Source of the DNA: Larix sibirica
Taxonomy: Eukaryota > Streptophyta > Pinopsida > Pinales > Pinaceae
Assembly: GCA_004151065.3 (NCBI GenBank)
Contig: NWUY0300028766.1
Span: 18,782-29,718 of the forward strand
DNA: 10,937 nt
Direction: 5' to 3'
The notes below the pieces were generated by a model. That model saw nothing but the letters and a program-made list of their open reading frames with translations, made no database searches and was not told the DNA's origin. The position numbers were made by a program, and so were the translations under genes. Positions 7,599 to 10,937 of the stretch are shown one piece after another; within the stretch, counting starts at the first letter, position 1, and each line of letters starts with the position of its first letter.

Positions 7599-8269
7599 GT
7601 GCCTACTTCACTGTTAGTGAGATCTGCATAGTTCCCTTTCCTTAAGGTAATCATGCCTAGTGCGGGGGTATCCTATTAGCAGAAAGAGTATATGATAGAC
7701 ATAGTTCCTATGGTTGGGTGAAACGTTGCTCTTGCACAATTAGTTGCTTGGAGAAGCTTCATTCAAGATAAGTGTTATGTGATGTTTCGTTATTGTTATT
7801 TATTTCCATTGCATGAATGTTGCTATGAATGAATGATGAGATGCATGATGTATATAATTATTGAGAATGTGATGCTTGCATATATATGATTGTATGTATA
7901 TGAGGTCCCATTACATATATAGTTCTAACTTTGCAGGAAGCCAGTGGATTGGTATGGCAAGCTAGGTGCCATAGGGTGGTTATGCTACATAGTGGTTGAA
8001 GGCATTCGTGCAGTGAATCACATAGCAGTTCTGATTGCATGTGTAGTATAGTTGCGAGATAAATAAATTGACAAGTACAAAAGTACGAGTAGACTGAAGA
8101 ATGATGTGTGCAGTGTGTCACACATTGAGTTGGGAATGTGGCGCAAACTGTTGCACAGTGAAATAAATTAGTATTAGACAATAATGTCTTGGTATCAAAA
8201 TTAGAAAGAGAAGAAAAAGGTCCCTCGTGGTTACGATAGGCCACAGAGGCCATTGGGGATGTGACATAG

Positions 8270-8281
8270 TGGTATCAGAGC
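8270..8281 (+). other. primer-binding site, initiator tRNA-Met
   Basis: TGGTATCAGAGC is the standard plant retrotransposon site complementary to the 3' end of initiator tRNA-Met. It lies three bases after the CA that ends the LTR. Reverse transcription would start here. The following bases, AGTGGTTTCA, still resemble the next part of the tRNA complement. It also fixes the plus-strand direction of this element. Confidence 0.95.
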
Positions 8282-8512
8282 AGTGGTTTCAACACTAGGC
8301 CTCTGAGTGCAAAAGGAACCCTACATGGTAATATTAAAGTGATTATTAATATTATTGATGTGTTCACTAATAGATTTTCCTTTGTGCATAGTGATAGCAT
8401 TAGCAGAAAGGTCATTACAACAGAGGAAAGAAAGCAGCAAGAAGAAGAATTAGAAATTTAACTAGTTGAATGATCATCATGGATGAACGCCAAAACAAAA
8501 TCCAATGGAAGG
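8282..8512 (+). other. leader between primer site and gag
   Basis: About 230 bases, AT-rich, ending in a purine-rich stretch near 8415-8455. This is where packaging signals lie in LTR elements, but I see no specific motif. An ATG at 8479 is in a different frame from gag. Confidence 0.5.
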
Positions 8513-9720
8513 ATGGCACAAATCACACCTCTAGACATCGTTGAAACTATGAGAAGCTTCAATGAGAGCTTAACTAAGGCGTAAGAAGAGAAACACTAGA
8601 TCAACACTTCCATATTGCAGAGCCTAATAAACCTTTAGTAGAAAGCCAATATGGGATCAAATTAGAACAGTGGAAGTACGGATGGAATGATTTGCGAGTA
8701 GTCACTCTAGAGTAAGGTTGTGATTCCAAGGAGGAAGTGTGCACAGAAGCAGAATGAGCATTTCTCCTCATACACATTGAACAAAAGATTGAGTAGATCA
8801 TAAATCTCCTTAGATAGTTTATCTCATTTGGCTCGAATACCTAAGAGGAGGAGGCCTTGTGAAGAGAGTTCCTCTAGAGAGTTCAGGAAAGTAAGGCCAC
8901 CCACATTCGATGGAGAAAATAAGTCTGGACAGGAGGCTGAAGCATGGATTCTTGGTATGAATAAGTATTTCAGGATTCACGGGCTCTCGAGAAATGAGAA
9001 AGCTAGGATTGACATCTTTAATTTGAATGGTATAGCTTCAATATGGTGGGAACACCTTTGGCAAGTGAAGGGCCTCAAGGAAAGGAATATTTTTTGGAAT
9101 AATATTGAAAGGTATTTCAAGCAAGAGTAACTTTCTGAGAGATACTATGATAGTTAGAGAAAAGAGTTCCATGAGCTGAAGTTGGGATAGATGATAATGG
9201 AGGAGTATGTGAATAAATTTATAGAGCTACTACGTTATGTGGATTATCTCAGGAATGAGAAGGAAAATATTCAGAGATTCTTAAGTGGTCTATCCCAGAA
9301 TTACCGAGACATAATTGAATTCGTGGATCCCAAGACCTTGGATGATGCTATTCAAAGGGATGTGCATTTCTATGAATACAGTAAGGGCGTAATTGAGGAA
9401 CATCAAGAAGGAATAGGAAATCCCGATGGAAGGTTTGACCCAAGGAAGAAGGAGTTCAGATCTATACCCTATAGGAATCATCAAAGAAATGTTCGACATG
9501 AGCATCCAGTGAAAGGCATATTTCAACACACTAAGTAGACGTAGGAAATCCCAGGGAACCAATGAAATGTTGGGGATGTGGAGAGAGTCATAAGTTGTAT
9601 GATTTCCCTCATAGGAAGGAATAGCTGTGAAGGATACATAAATTCAAAGGAGCTGTGACTATAGAGGATATAGCAAGAACAACTCCTAGAATCTACGCAT
9701 ATTTGGATGAAGCATCATGA
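8513..9720 (+). pseudogene. gag: Ty3/gypsy gag relic with zinc knuckle
   Basis: One frame from ATG 8513 to about 9560 encodes a plant Ty3/gypsy gag broken only by stops. The core, open at 8828-9127, has RPPTFDGENKSGQEAEAWI, FNLNGIASIWWEHL and FKQE. It then resumes through ERYYDS and KEFHELKLG to MEEYVNKFIELLRYVDYL and FLSGLSQNYRDIIEF (9191-9535). After a frame change near 9564 comes the zinc knuckle CWGCGESHKLYDF at 9568-9606, whose last Cys is Phe. Then comes GAVTIEDIARTTPRIYAYLD, the stretch that precedes protease in relatives. Fifteen in-frame stops occur, 11 of them TAG. Gag forms the particle that packages element RNA. The start at 8513 is the first ATG in this frame; an upstream start with a frameshift is possible. 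The frame ends at TGA 9718-9720, where LTR-like sequence begins. Confidence 0.92.
9568..9606 (+). other. degenerate CCHC zinc knuckle in gag
   Basis: The pattern is C-x2-C-x3-H, then four residues and Phe where the family has Cys. The frame is shifted by one base against the gag core. RNA binding by the knuckle would be lost. Confidence 0.85.
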
Positions 9721-9879
9721 ATCCTCAGTCACACGCCTGGGAAGGCCTATTTCATTGTTGTTGATGCCATCCTGAGTATAGATTCCCATTGGTTTAGTGG
9801 TAATAGAGTGGTCTATTGAACAATGACCGAAGTGATTTGTAAGCCCTGGAAAACAGATCCTATAGGCAGATGATCCAGG

Positions 9880-10020
9880 GTTTGGGTGATCTTTCTATGC
9901 ACGCACTCATATAACACTTGGAGGAAGGTGATTCCTGAGGGACCATTGAGTGGTGAAGGGGTAACTTCTTGGTGTTGTGTGGGGTGGGTATTATGGACCC
10001 CAAGATATTCGAGTCTATGC
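9880..10020 (+). repeat. triplicated LTR module, right LTR copy 1
   Basis: Matches 6754-6906, without the (CA)n expansion. The order GTTTGGGTGATC, GAGGAAGGTGAT, GGGACCATTGAG, GTTGTGTGGGG, GGACCCCAAG is kept. Confidence 0.85.
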
Positions 10021-10165
10021 AATACATCTATGGTTCTGGAGGTAAACTAGACCTGACTGCTTGTCCTACTTGAATTGTTGTAAACCTTGAGAAGCAATAA
10101 AGGGTTGAGCATCGAGTGGATTGGGATTCAATAGTAGTTGCACGAACTCCTGGTGGAATAGTGGG

Positions 10166-10260
10166 GTTTGGGTGGTATTTCTACACACACACTCGAGTAG
10201 CACTTGTGTGGTGTTGTGTGGGGCAGGTATTGTGGACCTCAAACTAACCGAGTCTGTGTG
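10166..10260 (+). repeat. triplicated LTR module, right LTR copy 2 (short form)
   Basis: Matches 7051-7148 and lacks the same central segment, so the short form existed before the element inserted. Confidence 0.82.
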
Positions 10261-10353
10261 ATTTCTATTACTAGTATTTAGTACCCGGTTAGTGTAGAGC
10301 ACGGAAATGGCTAAGAGACTAGTGAAGTCTATGACCTCCTAGTGGAATAATGG

Positions 10354-10492
10354 GTTTTGGATGGTATTTCTATGCACACACTAGTATAGCACCTGGAAGA
10401 AGGTGATGCTTGAGGGATCATTGAGTGGTGAAGGGTTCCTTCTTGGTTTTGTGTAGGGTGGGTATTGTGGACCCTAAGATAACTGAGTTTGT
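10354..10492 (+). repeat. triplicated LTR module, right LTR copy 3
   Basis: Matches 7240-7380 over its full length. Confidence 0.84.
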
Positions 10493-10546
10493 AGGAGGTT
10501 CCTGAAAGTCCATGGGGAGTCACTAGTTAGCATTTCCCATCTACTA

Positions 10547-10713
10547 CCTATATAATCCTGTTAACCCAACAGAGGATGGCTTGGGTTGAGAGTTGAGATT
10601 GTATGACTGTGATAGGCTTTTAAGCCAACATAGGCTGGCTTGGCTTGAGAATTGTGTATGTATGTCTATAACATCCCATTAACCCAACCTAGGATGACTT
10701 GGCTATGGCCTTG
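10547..10713 (+). repeat. tandem repeats of about 59 bp, right LTR
   Basis: Units at about 10547-10614, 10615-10674 and 10675-10713 (partial) correspond one to one with the units at 7433-7598. Confidence 0.84.
10549..10556 (+). promoter_or_regulatory. probable TATA box of the right LTR
   Basis: CTACTACCTATATAATC, the counterpart of 7427-7443. In a right-hand LTR this promoter would face outward into flanking DNA beyond the window. Confidence 0.55.
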
Positions 10714-10937
10714 TTCCTACTTGATTGTGAGTGATCTCTTGATAGTTCCCCTTTCTTTAAGGTAATCATGCCCGACATGGGGGTGGCCTCTTAGAAGAAA
10801 GAGTATATGCTATACATAGTTGCCATAGTTAGGTGGAATGTTTCTCTTGCGTAGTCAATTGGTTGGAGAAGCTTCATTCAAGATAAGTTTTATGTGATGT
10901 TTCATTGTTGTTATTCATTTCCATTGTATGAATGTTG

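Larger units (their letters stand above)
6559..8266 (+). repeat. 5' LTR of the gag-only element
   Basis: The right end is well placed: CA at 8265-8266, then three bases and the primer-binding site. The left end is set where similarity to the second LTR starts. The first TG there is 6559-6560, but similarity reaches back through TGAAGCAT (6549-6556), so the true start may be a little or much further left. At about 1.7 kb the LTR is long. It holds a triplicated module (6754-7380), repeats of about 59 bp (7433-7598) and a TATA-like box at 7435. From the TATA box, transcription would begin near 7465, giving an R-U5 part of about 800 bases (inference). Frames open on the minus strand inside it carry no known domain. 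Confidence 0.8.
6559..10937 (+). mobile_element. gag-only Ty3/gypsy LTR retrotransposon (right LTR cut by window end)
   Basis: The order is 5' LTR (about 6559-8266), initiator tRNA-Met primer site (8270-8281), leader, decayed gag (8513-9720), then a second LTR (9718 to the window end). The segments 6545-7822 and 9705-10937 align along their whole length, which defines the LTR pair. There are only about 1.45 kb between the LTRs, and they hold gag and its zinc knuckle but no protease, reverse transcriptase or integrase. Such elements are known in plants as non-autonomous gag-bearing elements that depend on pol from a relative. Here a later deletion is equally possible. The reading direction is opposite to that of the chromovirus relic. 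LTR divergence, about 9 differences in 64 bases over one block, and the many stops in gag mark an old insertion. Confidence 0.85.
9718..10937 (+). repeat. 3' LTR of the gag-only element (truncated by window end)
   Basis: It aligns with 6559-7822 of the left LTR in the same orientation, including all three modules, the repeats of about 59 bp and the TATA-like box. About 444 more bases would be expected past the window end. A 33-base segment present in the left LTR (about 6679-6711) is missing at 9834-9837. No polypurine tract is visible before it. Instead, gag coding sequence runs right up to the junction, across TGAAGCAT (9708-9715), which is also present beside the left LTR start. Confidence 0.82.

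Noticed and set aside
7858-8253. 131-residue minus-strand open frame in the left LTR
   Set aside because: It lies wholly within the LTR, antisense to the element, and shows no recognisable domain.
8582-9544. Amber codons in gag as programmed read-through or recoding
   Set aside because: There are far too many, scattered along the gene and accompanied by TAA stops, a frameshift and a lost zinc ligand; decay explains them.
9290-9562. 90-residue minus-strand open frame
   Set aside because: It is antisense to the gag core, which matches the Ty3/gypsy gag family.
1-10937. CRISPR array, bacterial operon, phage or other novel defence system
   Set aside because: No regularly spaced identical repeats, no compact gene string and no ribosome-binding pattern; everything recognisable is plant retrotransposon.

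Overview
The window reads as intergenic, repeat-packed DNA from a large plant nuclear genome. The evidence is three kinds of decayed plant retrotransposon (a LINE, a chromodomain Ty3/gypsy element and a second Ty3/gypsy element whose primer-binding site matches plant initiator tRNA-Met), several dinucleotide microsatellites, and no intact host gene. A conifer or another seed plant with a big genome would fit, but the sequence does not fix the species. I saw no bacterial-type operon, CRISPR array, tRNA or rRNA.

Layout. (1) 1-752, minus strand: the 3' part of an L1-type LINE ORF2, with the zinc-binding domain followed by the RNase H domain. It is frameshifted and runs off the left edge. (2) 753-1700: unrecognised sequence holding a 32-bp tandem duplication and a palindromic G-box. 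(3) About 1700-2502, minus strand: probably the 3' untranslated region and LTR of the next element. (4) 2543-5206, minus strand: a chromovirus pol relic (reverse transcriptase, RNase H, integrase, chromodomain) that can be followed almost end to end despite 20 in-frame stops and three frameshifts. Its gag and protease are missing, and it stops at a (TG)n array with one undetermined base at 5240. (5) 5241-6545: AT-rich unrecognised DNA with a second (TG)n array, an (ATT)6 run and a possible old LTR end plus primer site near 6006-6027. (6) 6559-10937, plus strand: a Ty3/gypsy element with a long 5' LTR (about 1.7 kb), a primer-binding site at 8270-8281, a decayed gag at 8513-9720, and then at once the second LTR, which runs off the right edge. 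No pol lies between the LTRs.

The LTRs of the last element have an internal architecture of their own: a module of about 100-150 bp present three times, then a repeat of about 59 bp present about 2.6 times with the probable TATA box in its first copy. Both repeat sets occur in both LTRs, so they predate this insertion. The two LTRs differ at roughly one base in seven over a block counted by eye, so the insertion is old.

Nothing here is likely to make a working protein. The most informative signals are the gag-only structure with an 8-bp microhomology at the gag/LTR junction, and the strong excess of TAG and TGA over TAA among the stops, which suggests decay of methylated CAG and CGA sites.
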